The position numbers and the translations under genes were made by a program. From Argyresthia goedartella (lineage: Eukaryota > Arthropoda > Insecta > Lepidoptera > Argyresthiidae): a DNA stretch of 64,000 nt. The notes beneath the pieces are model-generated. The model did not search any database and was not told where the DNA came from. It saw only the letters and a list, made by a program, of their open reading frames with translations. Position 1 is the first letter of the stretch. Each line of letters opens with the position of its first letter. The stretch covers positions 7,901,501 through 7,965,500 of the forward strand of contig OX463809.1 in the NCBI GenBank assembly GCA_949825045.1, written 5' to 3'. Below, in pieces: positions 22,741-34,855 of the stretch.

Positions 22741-23660
22741 AACAGAGAGTGCATTTTGGGCCTCAGGCCAGCACTAATCTGCAAACCGAAGTTTTCCAAA
22801 GTCTGTCCCAGGGTTCAAGAGAAAAACTAATATGCAATTTCGTTTACATGGATGACATAATGCCGACCTCTGTGGCGTGGTTGTGATTCTGCTCTCTCTT
22901 TCTTCCATGCGAGAGGTCCCGAGTTTGATCCCCGGCTGGGGATGGTGAAAAAAACCCAGGTCTTGGATGTTTATATGTGGTTGATGTCACTGTTTCTGGT
23001 TCCCACGAAGTGTAGGGTCAGAAGCAATGTATGAGCCTATATTTCAATGTTTATAATTGTATCAGTATTTTTGATATCGAATCCCAACTGCTGGACCGAC
23101 TTCTGTTTTTTTTAAATGGGAACTAACTGGAGATCTCCACTTTCAAATCAAATAAATATATTTTCAAAGCGGTCCAGTAGCTAAGTTTTAAATTTCGAAA
23201 AAACCGGAACAATTATGTCATCCAGGTAAACGAATATGTGTGATATTGCTTTCCTGTGACTTTTCAGTGATGTTAAATAAACGAATAAGGGTACTATAGT
23301 CAGAATTTATCTCATGACAATATCTGAAAACCGATGAAAAGTCACAGGAAAGGAAACACATAACACGCAATTTCGGCCGCATGGATGACAATTACAGTTT
23401 TTTTTTATTTAGAAACCAAGTAGAACTAACCAAACTAATAGACCTATTTGAAAAAAGTTTTTTATTTCAAAAAGTAGACCTCCAGCTTGTTCCTTTTTTC
23501 TTCTTGAAAGTTAGAAGTAGGGTCCAGTAGTTGGGATTCTACATCAAAAATACTGGAACAATTATGTGATCCATGTAAACAAAATTGCGTGTTAGTTTTT
23601 CTCTGGACTCCTGGGAATGACTTGGGAACACTTCGGTTTACAGGGTATTGTTGGTCTGAG
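22741..23660. repeat. Dispersed repeat family D4, with the unoccupied foldback target
   Basis: Several related segments carry 'tcatccaggtaaacga' or its inverse and phrases such as 'aaatactggaacaattatgt'. The segment 23215-23275 aligns with the sequences flanking the foldback element (860s and 17755 onward). A SINE interrupts this family at about 22861. Confidence 0.6.
22861..23075 (+). repeat. tRNA-derived SINE S1, copy 1
   Basis: Starts 'gccgacctctgtggcg'. It has a pol III B-box-like 'gagtttgatccccgg' near 22921, and then the body 'cactgtttctggttcccacg'. Copies in the opposite orientation are at 25236-25437 and 34972-35100. Confidence 0.65.
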
Positions 23661-25235
23661 GAACAAAATGTACTATGTTTTCATTCTGGCCATCACTTGG
23701 TCCACACCCTGGCAACGTCCTTCAAAAGCATGATGACGAAGATATGACAGGTTATAAGCACTATTTATATTCTAGCTTTTGCTATTTCAATGGCTTGATC
23801 TTTCAATTTGGTTGTCCTCGTGGAAGACAAATACCCATGAGTACTTATTATGAATTATCGTATTATCTGATAAATACATTTTCGATGACTAATCCTCTCC
23901 TTGAGATTTCGATGCAACTGCATTATTATTAGTCCATATTCACGATTGCGCAGATTACTATTGTTGAGCCGAACAATGTGAACGACCACCCACTGACACT
24001 TTCTGCTTATGTGCGCGATATGTGCATCGTCAAGTCATGGCCGTGTCTCGATTTACGATATACATAACGATGAGTACCCAAGTTTTAGTTGTGATATGTA
24101 CCTACATCACTGAGTTAGAGATAGAGTTTCTCTCTAAGAAGAGATCTCTTACTAATCTTTAATTCCACAATTACCTAAATCGGTGTTTCTGTCTGTTATC
24201 GAAACTAATGTTTGGTTGTTCATATGTGTGGTAGATAGGGATAGGGTGTCATTGACGTCTAAATTCACTAACAATGACGAGATGCAGTACCTAATTCTAT
24301 TTTACACACAAATGGCCGGTAATCAAAGACTTCCTCATTAAAGAAACCGTTTAAAATCAATCGGCCAAGGTCTCAGCTTCCTATCGGTAATTAATTGTTA
24401 TTGAAATATTTGTTAACTGTTACTGGGCTGTGTCTAGACGTCGATGTGTGTCAGTGTAGAGTCAATGCTCTGACAACGTTCTATGAATGTTAAAAAGACA
24501 GTTTTGTAAGGAGACATGGACTGAATGAGGTCTGCTATCATTTGGTTGGGTTACCTACGTAATTACTAATTACATTGGGTTCCCCTAGAGGCTTACACGA
24601 GTCAAAAGTATGGAGAGATTTTAAGTAGCCTGCTCTGTCCCACTGCTAGGCAAAGACATTCATGCAAAATCCTGCACTCTAGAGATGTACAACAGTATGT
24701 GTCAAAATTAAGGGTATTTACTTAATGTTACGTTGGGGAACCATCTTGAAATCAGAAAATTGAAAAATAATGGACTTACTTCTACCCTTTGGAGTACCGA
24801 ACTAATGTCAAGGTCATAAGAGCGTTAAACTTCGTAAAACACAGTTCTTGATTCTCTGGATGCTTAAAGGATGGAAACGTTTACATAGCAAAGAGTTGAC
24901 TTTAAGGTCGACAAGTCCCGGTCACGCCTGATTGATCGACAGAGGTCCAAAATTAAGTTACGACCGCGATGACCTTTTGAGTGAGATGTAGCAAGTCATA
25001 AGAAATTATCTATTCAGTGAACTGATGAGCAACATCATTTTATGTACCTGTCTTAATATTTATCTTACTTCAATTGATTTTGCTTGAATTTGTTAACTTG
25101 AATTCACAATGAGAGAATAGTATTCATATTTTAAATAAACATTCAAAACTCGCTTTCCATTAATTCTTTATTTGATAGATAGTGACTTTATGAAGTAGTA
25201 TGTATAGTATATTTTACGATGGCGGTCATGAAACA
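23661..25235. other. Non-coding, nothing recognised
   Basis: AT-rich. Short open frames (for example 23675-23932) show no domain, signal peptide or splice context that I can support. Confidence 0.4.
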
Positions 25236-25437
25236 AAAATATTTATATGCATTGCTTCTGGCCCCACACTAGGAAAACATGTGTCGTGGCAACTAGAAAC
25301 AGCGACATAACACACACCACATATACACATCCAAGACCTGGGGTTTTTTCTTTATCCCCAGCCGGGGATCGAGCCCGGGACCTCTCACATGCTAAACAGA
25401 GCCACTGCCGCAGCACCACAGAGGTCGTCGACGGCAT
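25236..25437 (-). repeat. tRNA-derived SINE S1, copy 2
   Basis: In reverse it reads 'ggtcccgggctcgatccc', a good B-box region, followed by the S1 body. The open frames on both strands here are repeat sequence. Confidence 0.65.
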
Positions 25438-25491
25438 TGACCCGACTGCTACTGCGAACCGAACTTTACATGGTAAGCATGGTAACGGCCG

Positions 25492-25505
25492 GTTACCATG
25501 GTAAC
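25492..25505. promoter_or_regulatory. Palindromic X-box-like site
   Basis: GTTACCATGGTAAC is a perfect 14-bp palindrome. It fits the RFX-factor X-box pattern (GTNRCC, AT, GGYAAC). A partial copy ('catggtaac') lies 20 bp upstream. No gene start is identified nearby, so function is unknown. Confidence 0.35.
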
Positions 25506-26337
25506 GATCGGCGACCGCTTCCACGATAATCTAAACGACAGTAATTTCGGACGTTAAACATTATAAGTAAGTATCGCTAACCCAATCACGAGCTTACAGT
25601 GGTATATAGGAATCAATGCCCGATTTTACTACTAGCCATAATAGAATATAGGTTAAGACATGACTTACCTACCCGATTCTTCCACTTTGGGCGGTTACTA
25701 AAAGCAAAAGCAACAAGTACTTTGTGTTTTCATCCTAATAACAGAAAATTTTATTTGATTAGGTACTTATTATATCAATAGTTTAACAACAGGATTCTAT
25801 GTGAAAGAGTATTTATCTTCATAAAACAGAGGAGCTGAGTATTTTCCTCGGAAAATGAAACCATGGCCTAAAAACAAAGTACGGACGGGAGAAAATCCTT
25901 CGGCCGGCCCGCAGTTATATACTTTGCCACTCTAGAAAAGCTTGTGGTGTGCCGAAAACTGAAAGAACATTTCATGTTAATATCTTTATCGGTCAATGAA
26001 ACTGCAAGACCAATAAACACGCCCAACAACCTCCATTTGTACGTAAACAATAAATTTTTCGTCAGTGCAATAAACAAGGAAGAGCCTCGGATGCAACACA
26101 GACTGGTGGAACCTGAACAAGACTGAATGTACTTATCTGAACAACATTCCTGTGGACACATTTAGACTCTGACCTTGGAGGTACTGCATCGATGTTTTAC
26201 CTTGCGCAAGCTATTAAGATTCGATGTCCAAATCATGTTAATTCTTAACCGCATCTATTATTAATTCTTAGCCGCATCTATTATTGGCAGTTGTTATTGA
26301 TTTGTTAGGTTGTAGTTAAATGTTGGTTTTATAGTAA
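25506..26337. other. Non-coding, nothing recognised
   Basis: No supported gene. The minus-strand frame at 25868-26161 has no recognisable domain. Confidence 0.4.
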
Positions 26338-26400
26338 ATTATATAACTATCTGCTTAATTATATAACTATCTGCTTAATTATATAACTATCTGCTTAATT
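26338..26400 (+). repeat. 20-bp tandem repeat, three copies
   Basis: 'attatataactatctgctta' is repeated three times. Confidence 0.85.
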
Positions 26401-28213
26401 TATGTGCGCAGATTGCCATATTTATGAGTGAATTGTGATCATTCTTTGAATTATGTTTGAACTTTTAGTTATACTCGTACATTATTTGTATTTAATTATT
26501 ATTGAGATTTGTAAACAAAATATTTGCTGCTTTTTCTCATGGCACTACTTACCTATGGAGAAAAAATAGTTATCGTTTTAGTTTTTTAACAGAAGGGTCA
26601 CTCATGAACATATTTTTTATCAAATCAAATCATCATAAAGTTTTATCTTTCATGTTCTCTTGTTGTTTCAATAATTGTTAAAAAACACTATACGTATAAG
26701 AACAACCAAGAAAAAAACTACAAATTAGCATATCTACGCCTGCCTTGCTTTTCAAATATCCAAAGGCGTTGCATTTCAAAACCATTTCAAATTAATTATT
26801 CTATGTCACGTCACAATGATTTATTTGTGAATGACTTAAAGATAAAGTATCGGTTCACCTGAAATTAGGACCGAAGGGCCAAGTTTAGGTAACAGTTTAT
26901 TTGAAGTAGGGTTATTAGCATGCACCAGGGCGCTGCAATGAAGGCGACCAATTTATAGTATCAATAAGCCCACGCAAAAATAGGCCTTCCTGCCATGTAA
27001 CTACAGTGAAAATAATGTGAAATAGGCTTTTAAAGCCGTAACGGTGTTCGTACTCCGTGCCTCAATGGCAATGCTGGGCCCAAGGAGGTGGGGCCGAATT
27101 TTAATTTGTGTATCGCGAAATCAGTACACAGGAATGTTGAAGACGAGGGCGTTTGAAGGAAGTATTTGTCTTATGCCCGATTTCACCAACAGTTAAGGGA
27201 CACTTAGCTCTTTTTCTTAGCTGTCTAGCGATTATTTCGGTGGCCGGACCCTTATATTTAGGGGGTCACACGGCTTGGGCATAATCGAGCAAAAATATTC
27301 AATAGGAGAAGAAAAAGGATGAATAGAGTGGAGTCCAGTAGTGGAGAGGTACGATAGGAAGCAGAAGAAGAAGAAGAATAAGGACGGCATTAGTTTAGCA
27401 TCGTGAATGATAAAAATATTTTCAAGAATGAAGTGACGTAACCCTGCTTTAGCAGGCAATTACTATTTTGGCAAAAGTTCACGCCACTTACACGTACACT
27501 TTCACGGTAAAATTGTTGGAATACAGAATATCTTGTAACGACACCATTATGGCACACCGTAAATGCGTTCGTCATGCGATACAGTTAGGACTAATTTGTA
27601 TTTAAAAAGTTATTGAACTTAACTGAACTCCGTTCACACATACAAAGCGATAGTGATTGACACGTGATCGAATTCCTAACAACATGCCATTCATCAATCA
27701 CGTATAGGAAATTTTGATCAATCTTTCACGAAAAACTGTCTTGAAAGTTAATAAAATAAATGAAGCCTACTATGTACCCTCTCAGGGTTATACGCTTATC
27801 ACGAATTCGAGTAATATAGAGCCACGCTGGCTTAGTGCGGATAAGAAGATACTTCTATTCAGCCACTTCTAGGTCAGGATATGATAAATACCAACCTAAC
27901 AAATTTTAGGGGACCGAGCGTGAGATCTCGTCGTTGAAGCATGAAATAGATCGTGACATGAAATTCGTCAAATAAAATTTCAGTGGTTTAATGGTTACCA
28001 GGTATAACTACATATTACCTCTAAGTAATTAATTATGCAACATTACTTGCCTCCGCCCTTCTAAAGGTCATTCTCGTATAAGCTGTGTTCAAGTTCGAAA
28101 GTGACCGATGTCAGTACCAGTCGCCCTTGCTACACTTATCTATGTTTAGGACAACTAGCAAGACTAAAATAGACTTTAACGTGTGAATAAAAAGACGTAT
28201 AAATATATATTAG
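26401..28213. other. Non-coding, nothing recognised
   Basis: AT-rich sequence with a short GAA run (about 27363-27379). Open frames are short and unsupported. Confidence 0.4.
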
Positions 28214-28305
28214 ATTAATCACGATCGTAAAGTATTTACTCGTACGTATAGGTACATAGCCATTAATCACGATCGTAAAGTATTTACTCGTATAGGTACA
28301 TAGCC
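28214..28305 (+). repeat. Tandem duplication of about 50 bp
   Basis: 'attaatcacgatcgtaaagt' to 'ggtacatagcc' occurs twice. The second copy lacks four bases ('cgta'). Confidence 0.85.
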
Positions 28306-28387
28306 ATTTAACATAGACAAAGAGGCTTCTGAACAAATAGGTATTAAATTCTTAATTATTCTTTAATTATTAATGAGAACAATTTAA

Positions 28388-28690
28388 ATGATCACCAAAA
28401 TATTTTTTTCTTACCGAAATGGATAAATGGTCACCAAAAGTTGCAAAAAATATCAAGGCAAAATACTGCGGTAGCTTAGGTGAAGGGTAAAGGGGGTGAG
28501 CGATAGAAGCCCCCTTTATCCTTCGTGTTAGGTTGAATATGTAAGAACAACAAAAAATATTTAAAACATAAACTTAAGTACACATAACATAACAAGAAGT
28601 TTGGTGATCATTTATCCAATTTGGTGATCATTTATCCATTCTGGCAGTCATTTCGAATTTATTGGGAGTAAAATAGTTTTTGGTAATCTT
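28388..28690 (+). repeat. Dispersed repeat D2, copy 2
   Basis: Same order of blocks as 19671-19955, with a hairpin-forming insert ('aaagggggtgagcg...ccccctttatcc') and a duplicated 'tttggtgatcatttatcca'. Confidence 0.75.
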
Positions 28691-29306
28691 TTAAACACAA
28701 GCCATTTTTAATTGGGTTTATTATTTGTAAGCAGTTTCATTCGCTAAAATAACGTTGAATTTCGCATATCGTTTATTTTAATCAGATAATTAGGAAGTTT
28801 ATAAATTATGTATGTGCATATGATAAGTTAAAGCTGATACAAGGTGTTGTGCCACGGTGATATGAAATTCATTACATTCAGAGGCGAAGTGTGTCATCCA
28901 ATGTCGACCGGATATCGTAACGGTTGTAAATATTGCGTCAGAACTTCCTGTGTTAAGAACGAAAAATGAACCAGTTCCTAATAGAGATTCGACTTAAGAG
29001 ATATCATAGAGATAAATAACAAAAATAATTTTCAAAATTTATCAATAAGATTCTCTTAGATAGGAGTCTTGCAAAACTAACATAGAACCAAAGCATGCCT
29101 AACTCAAACTGAAGCTCAAAATGTTTATTGCGTCATTATGGTGGTTACAAGGTTCCAACAACAATGAACCCTATTAGTGCACTGCAAAAACTTCCACACT
29201 AACTTATGTCTAACACAGAGTTTATACCTTATGTCAAGATTATTAATAAAATTTGGATTTTATAACGATGAGATCAGATAATTAATATATTTATATATCT
29301 ACTTAA

Positions 29307-29312
29307 TTTATT
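29307..29312 (-). terminator. Candidate poly(A) signal of the DUF4735-like gene
   Basis: AATAAA on the minus strand, about 90 bases after the stop codon at 29401-29403. Confidence 0.5.
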
Positions 29313-29400
29313 AATATGGTGTCGGTGCTTATGTTCAAATGCCTTAATTCCAAAGGTCTTAATTTTTTGTTGAATACTGATGCATCTTGATATTTGTAGA

Positions 29401-32400
29401 CTAGTAATCCATCTCTATAATAAACCTGACAGCAGCCCCAAAAGCAGCTGCAGCGACTCCTGTTGTGTGTGTGTTGCAGGTACCCTCACTGCCATATTGG
29501 ATCTCCAGCTCGTTTGCTGCTTTATCTGAATCAGCTGTCTTTGTCGGCGTAAAGCAGCCGCTTGGAGTTTGCAATCGAAGGAGGTTGCGTAGCCATGATA
29601 CTCGCAGGATTTGAGAGTGTCCGTTGAGAGAACATATCGCGACTGAAAAAGAAAATGTAGCTTATATTAAAAGTATTGGCTAAATACGCGCATAACGTAG
29701 AAATGTGCTGTTTATTCGGTCTAGAACTGAAAATGACCCTTAATAAATACCACAAACTAAAACTACATCATCATCATCATGCTCGCTCAGCCCACTTCAA
29801 CCCACTGCTAGGCATAGGCCTATACTATATAATGCCAACCCCTACGGTCCTGTGCCAATTTCATCCATTGAGATCCTGTCTGTCATTTGACACACTCAGT
29901 GACTGCTTTGGTCCACCGTCCGTCATCTCGTTTATCCAAGTGGCCCGCCCATCTCCACCTAAGTCCCGTTATCCCCTTTCCTACATCTTCGACCTTCATC
30001 TTCCATCAACGAGAGAGATACCTAACATGGAACGCTCTATTGCTTGTTGAGCCACCTTAATTTTGTGCACAATTTGCTTAGTGAGCGTTCATGTTTCGGC
30101 TCTATAGTAAGGATAGGCAAGACATATTGGTTAAACACCTTTGTCTTCAGGCATTGTTGTAGTTTTATCTTAGAAACTTCGTCTAGTTCCCCAAAAGTAG
30201 CCCACCCTAAGCCGAGGCGTCTGTTGATCTCTTTCACCTGTGAATCTCGGTCAAAGGGTATACGATGTCCAAGATAGACGTAATCGCTGACCACCTGTAC
30301 GGTGTCGTTGCCAACAATAATGGTCGGTAAATTTAAAGAACGATTCGTCATGATCTTTGTCATGGACATTATCATCCTGAGACCGAATTTCAGGGAAGGA
30401 TGTTGGAGATCTGAAACGCAATCGGTAACGAGAATTAGGTCATCCGTGAGCCGACATGCGCGCCCCGTTTATGTTAACTCCTCTCTCGCTCAAATCCAAC
30501 ATCTTCATAATATCCTCCAGAACTAAGTAAGTAAATAATTTAGGCGATAGAGTGTCCCCCTGTCGGACGTCCCGGTTTTTCGACAATGAGTCCGTGTTTT
30601 AATGGGCTTGTGTTTAAACGATTCGAATGACTGCCAGAATTAGTAAATGCTCACCAAATTGTGTTTGGATAAATGATCACCAAACTTCTTTTTATGTATT
30701 GTGTACTTAAGTTTATGTTTTTAGTATTTTTTGTTCTTACATGTTCAACCTAACACGAAGGATAAAGGGGGCTTCGCTTCGCTCACTCCCTTTAGCCTTC
30801 ACCTAAGCTGCCGCAGTATTTTGCCCTGATATATTCTGCAACTTTTGGTGATCATTTACCCATTTTGGGTAAGAATATTTTTTCTGGTGATAATTATATT
30901 TGTTCCCGTTTTTATGCACTTGTATTTTTGCAGACCTGTACATCTTTCGGAAGATATCGACGAATCGCATGTCAATTCCGCAGTGATGGAGAGAGGGGAA
31001 CACGGCCCAGTGCTCTACACTGTCAAATGCCTTCTCAAAGTCAACAAAGGCAAGACACAGGGGCCGGTTGTATTCTTTGCATTTTTCCATCAGCTGCTTG
31101 ACCGCATAGATTTGGTCCATTGTCGAGTAACCGCTGCGGAAGCCAGCTTGTGCGTTGGTATTCGTCGAGGGTGCTATTGAGACGGTGGCACAGGACTTTG
31201 GCGAATAGTTTGTAGAACTTAGAGAGCATGCTTATGGGGCGGTAATAAGACTGATTCGCTTTGTCCCCCATTTTTGTGAAGAATCGTTAAAATTACGTTG
31301 TTCCAGGAACCGGGTGTAACATCCTGAGCCAGAACGATGTTGAAGAGTTTTACGAGAATAAAGTTCTCTTCTAAAACTTACTGAATTCCAACATCAAATC
31401 GTCAAGTATGTACCCGCTTTCAGCAATATACTCTGTCTCGTCGATAGCTCGTGCACACATGAGGTCTACCAAATGGACGTCATCATCTGGAGAGAAGATG
31501 CTGCACCCCCGGCCGATGTTTGCTGATGTCAGCATTAATAACCTGATTGCAAACATGTTTGAAGTATTTCAGCTTTAGTATCGTAAGTTATTTCTCAGGT
31601 GAAAACATGAAAATTTAAGAATAAAATTTCTTTCTCGATTGGAATTGGCTATTTTTTCGTACCCATGTGTTGTATTCTAAAAACTGTGCCAAACTATTAT
31701 AATTCGATTGAGTAGTTGATTAGGGTTTCCATTCACCTGTGTGCAAGTGGGTATCCAAAATTAGTTCCGTTGTAAATTATCTGATAGCAGGATCGTTGTA
31801 TTCCTTGACAGTGGGAACTTAGTTTCTGTATTCTGTTGAAAGTCTCGGATATAGAAGCTAAGCATATATCTGAAAATGAATTATTATCATAACAATCCTG
31901 GGAATCATTAGTTAGGTATCTACTTTTTTATTCTAGCTTATGATAAATAAAGAAGCAAAAAGTAGATCAACGTGGAAACGTCCATCAGTGTTAATATACG
32001 TCGCTTCGTACCGGACAAAACCGCTGAAAAGCGCTTTGCTAAAATAAATTTTAATGACTTCCACAAAATTTACCGGTCCAAAAAATAAATGTTATTCACA
32101 ATGAGATAATCTAGTATATTTGCTACACCGTTACACGATTGGATTAGTTTGACTAGATCATACAAACTCCTGACTATAGTTTTGATATATATGTTTACTT
32201 ATTTATGTGTCGTTTAGACAAAATTTAAATCAGACAATTTTTATAAAACAACTTGACTGAATTTTCTCATAAATTTTATGCCTAAATTATGCTCTTGTAG
32301 AGCTCGAAACCGTAAATTTGTATCCTTCCACACAAAATGCGATTTGTGCGGAACCCACGATGCGTGAGTCTGACTCGCACTTGGCCAGATTATTTACTGT

Positions 32401-33705
32401 GTATGACGTCACACAGTGTGTGTAATAATTCCCATCGTAGCTTTTTTAAATGAACATTATTTCCTAATACCAGATTGCCTCCTGTTTGGTGTCTTCGTAT
32501 TCACATCGTTGACTTCATTCAGATACTCGTTCCAATCTGGCCAGATATCGTCGAACTGTTCGGATCCTGACTGCGTGTACCTCACACCATTATTATTGAA
32601 CCTCGGAAGTCTTTTCAGCCAAGACAAATCTTCTATGAATAATTTTGAAACTGAAAAACAATCGATATTATTTCAGATTGCCAATGAATGTGCGCATGAG
32701 CAACAACATTTCAGAAATTCTTACTAGATTTGTACAAGTAGTCAGTTTCGTTGATATCGTCCTCATCAACGTCATTTAACACTTCGTAAAACTGCGAGAT
32801 CAGTCTTTCATTAAATTGCACCAAATCCTCGATGATGTCTTTCAGTTCACGCTGAACGATCAAGCCATTTTCTTGTAAAGCGCTCTTTAGATTTACTGAA
32901 AAAAGCAAAAGATTTAAAACTCACGGATCTATTTAGAAAACAGGTGAAGCTGCGTGATCGCAGTAGGAACTACAATAATAACAATAATAATACCTTGGAC
33001 ACTATTTACACACATTGATCTAGCCCCAAACTAGGATTCCCTGTATCTTGGGTACTAGACAACGATACACATACTTATATAGATAAATATTATACTTAGA
33101 TAGATAAACAACGATGACTAGGGTATAAAAATCCGTTCCCATATCTGTGGTTCCCATTAAACTTGCCCCCACCGGTTCTCGAACCCGGGACCCTTGGTTT
33201 CGTAGGCAGGGTCACTGCCGACACGGCCATTCGGGTCGTCACTGTCAACTTCAACTGACAATCCATAGTTGAATAGTAAAATACCTAAGGGTAGATACTT
33301 ATGTATAGTACGTATTATACACAGGTATTATATGTATGTTTATTGATAAATTGAAGAAGATTTATCAGTGACAAGTAGCGAGTTCTGGGCTATCGGAACT
33401 AATCCTCTAAGTTAATTCTGCGGTATCATCACGGGAGGATATGCAGTGGATCCACTTAACTTACCATTCATAAGCACTAAACCAATGACTAATTCTAAAT
33501 TAACTTCGCTTTGATTAGCGTCACAATAACTCAGAATATTCTTTAGCGAATCTAAATAGGAAATCAATTGACTATTTGTTGGAGTATCAAAAAGAGTTTT
33601 TGGAATCTCCACATTTCTGCGATTACGTTTGTATGATGCAGCTTGCACATAAGTATTGATTGTAAGAATAAAAGCTGTAAAAACTAGAAACTTTCGGCTT
33701 CTCAT
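29401..33705 (-). CDS. Secreted DUF4735 / C16orf89-like protein, six exons, 375 aa
   Basis: Exons: E1 33705-33465, E2 32895-32725, E3 32650-32471, E4 31869-31737, E5 31542-31382, E6 29642-29401. All introns are GT-AG and phases agree (1,1,1,2,1), giving 1128 nt. Residues 1-22 form a signal peptide (MRSRKFLVFTAFI...YVQA), followed by a dibasic KRNRR at 26-30, so the product is secreted and possibly processed. Features matching the DUF4735 family as I remember it are SD-I-C at 197-200, C218, C225, GYPLAHRLL at 236-244, C255, DLMCAR at 268-273, a WLRNLLRLQ-GCF block at 312-326, and a final C-x2-H-x2-G-x-A segment at 351-359. N-glycosylation sequons lie at N64, N129 and N231. Length is close to that of the vertebrate protein, which is secreted and of unclear role. 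The ATG has A at -3. The E3 donor (GTATTA) is weak; reading through it stops at 32457, giving 201 residues. No breaks are seen, so the gene is probably active. Confidence 0.82.
29766..31340 (-). mobile_element. RTE-type LINE, decayed, in the last intron of the host gene
   Basis: On the minus strand, reverse-transcriptase pieces read 'YYRPISMLSKFYKLFAKVL' (about 31240), 'LAFVDFEKAFDSVEHWAV' (about 31040), a 'QGDTLSP'-like piece near 30560, and C-terminal 'VYLGHRI...RRLGLGWATFG' (about 30275-30190). The order matches RTE/BovB-like elements. The 3' end carries a CAT/ATG triplet tail (29766-29780), typical of RTE. It is frameshifted and lacks its endonuclease, so it is 5'-truncated. A D2 repeat interrupts it. 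Confidence 0.8.
30636..30897 (-). repeat. Dispersed repeat D2, copy 3, nested in the RTE LINE
   Basis: Reverse complement of the 19671-19955 family. The RTE reverse-transcriptase frame stops at its edge (about 30898) and the next RTE piece starts about 100 bp beyond the other edge. Confidence 0.75.
32338..32392 (-). repeat. Fragment of repeat LR in intron 3
   Basis: 'gcggaacccacgatgcgtga' to 'gactcgcacttggcc' is one end of the LR family. It lies between exons E3 and E4 of the host gene. Confidence 0.6.
33005..33245 (-). repeat. tRNA-derived SINE S2, copy 1, in intron 1
   Basis: Reverse complement of 61270-61545, with a B-box-like 'ggttcgagaaccgg' region and a body ending 'actaggatgccctg'-like sequence. 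It lies in intron 1 of the DUF4735-like gene. Confidence 0.65.
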
Positions 33706-33880
33706 CTTTTTATTCCATGTGAAGCTGTGTGGGTACAGAGACAATGGGAGATACTGTTGTGTTGGCGAAATGCGAAGGAAAACTGATATATTTTCTCGAG
33801 ACTTACTGTGGTTGTTGCGGGAAATTGCGCGGGTAAACAACGAACCTGGGAAAAGATCTTGTAAAAATTCTTCCACCCTT
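33706..33880 (-). promoter_or_regulatory. 5' leader and likely promoter of the DUF4735-like gene
   Basis: The minus strand upstream of the ATG contains an AAATATATCAGT stretch (about 33785) that could serve as TATA or initiator. A GTAAGT (about 33800) and an acceptor-like 'gtacccacacag' (about 33730) could mark a short 5'-UTR intron of about 75 bp. The transcription start is not established. Confidence 0.3.
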
Positions 33881-34367
33881 ATCGCTTACCGGGTGGCAAA
33901 GTTGCTTTAAATAATATAATAAAAATAATAAATATTTACGCTATTATCGTTATGTTTCTTTTTTCCGTCAAAAAGTCAAGATCTTATTCAGTTTTTCAGA
34001 TATTTTTCTGTGGGACGAAGAGCAGTGGTTCCAAACCTTTCCAATCTTGTTACATCTGTAGGTTTAGTAAAAAGGAATTAGAATAAAACGTTGATTTAAA
34101 AAATAAGCAATTTCCGCTGAAGTGTTGGTCGGCAAATCCAAGGCGCCCACACTAACCATAGGTATGGTCACCAGCTGCAGCCGTTAGGAAGGGCCCGGTA
34201 ATTTCACATGGCTAGCAAGCTGAGCATTGAAATGAGTAGGAAAAATAGTTGTTTGAGGGATGAGACGCAAGCAAATTCACATTTATTAGCTAGTCGAATT
34301 ATTATCAACTAAATTACAGCAAATTACATTAAAGTAAATTTTAGCTAAATAAATAGGCCGCGGGGGG
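33881..34367. other. Non-coding, nothing recognised
   Basis: Upstream flank of the host gene. No further exon is recognised. Confidence 0.35.
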
Positions 34368-34437
34368 TGAGTTAGAGTACATAGTGAGTTAGAGTACATA
34401 GTGAGTTAGAGTACATAGTGAGTTAGAGTACATAGAT
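34368..34437 (+). repeat. 17-bp tandem repeat, four copies
   Basis: 'gtgagttagagtacata' is repeated four times. Confidence 0.85.
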
Positions 34438-34757
34438 TTTAAAACTGTATGAATGTTGCCAATTTTTTCCATACATCCCAATCTAGAATGATTAAACTAG
34501 ACGGTGGCCGGCCGTAATCGTCCCGGTAATTTTAAATGGTTTGCAAGTCCAGATAACTATACTTTGTCCACTCTATTAATGGTTTTTTGACAGCTCAGAA
34601 CCTATAAATTTTTGACATTGGCAATGAAAAATATTACTTTTAATGTACACAATAAGGAAATGTCAAATGGCCATTAATAAAGTGGACCAAGTTTAACAAG
34701 ACATATTATAAAGGCATATTGACGGAAATTCCAGATGAAAATTATCAGAAAGGTGTC

Positions 34758-34855
34758 ATAACTCCAACCCAACCCTGGATCCGCCCTTGATAACTCCAAC
34801 CCAACCCTGGATCCGCCCTTGATAACTCCAACCCAACCCTGGATCCGCCCTTCAT
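34758..34855 (+). repeat. 32-bp tandem repeat, three copies
   Basis: 'ataactccaacccaaccctg' plus 'gatccgccctt' occurs three times, almost without change. Confidence 0.85.

Noticed and set aside
22915..22940. tRNA gene suggested by a B-box sequence
   Set aside because: The B-box sits in a SINE body present in several copies; no cloverleaf can be formed.
32416..32727. 103-codon plus-strand frame
   Set aside because: Shadow of exon E3 and intron 2 of the minus-strand DUF4735-like gene.
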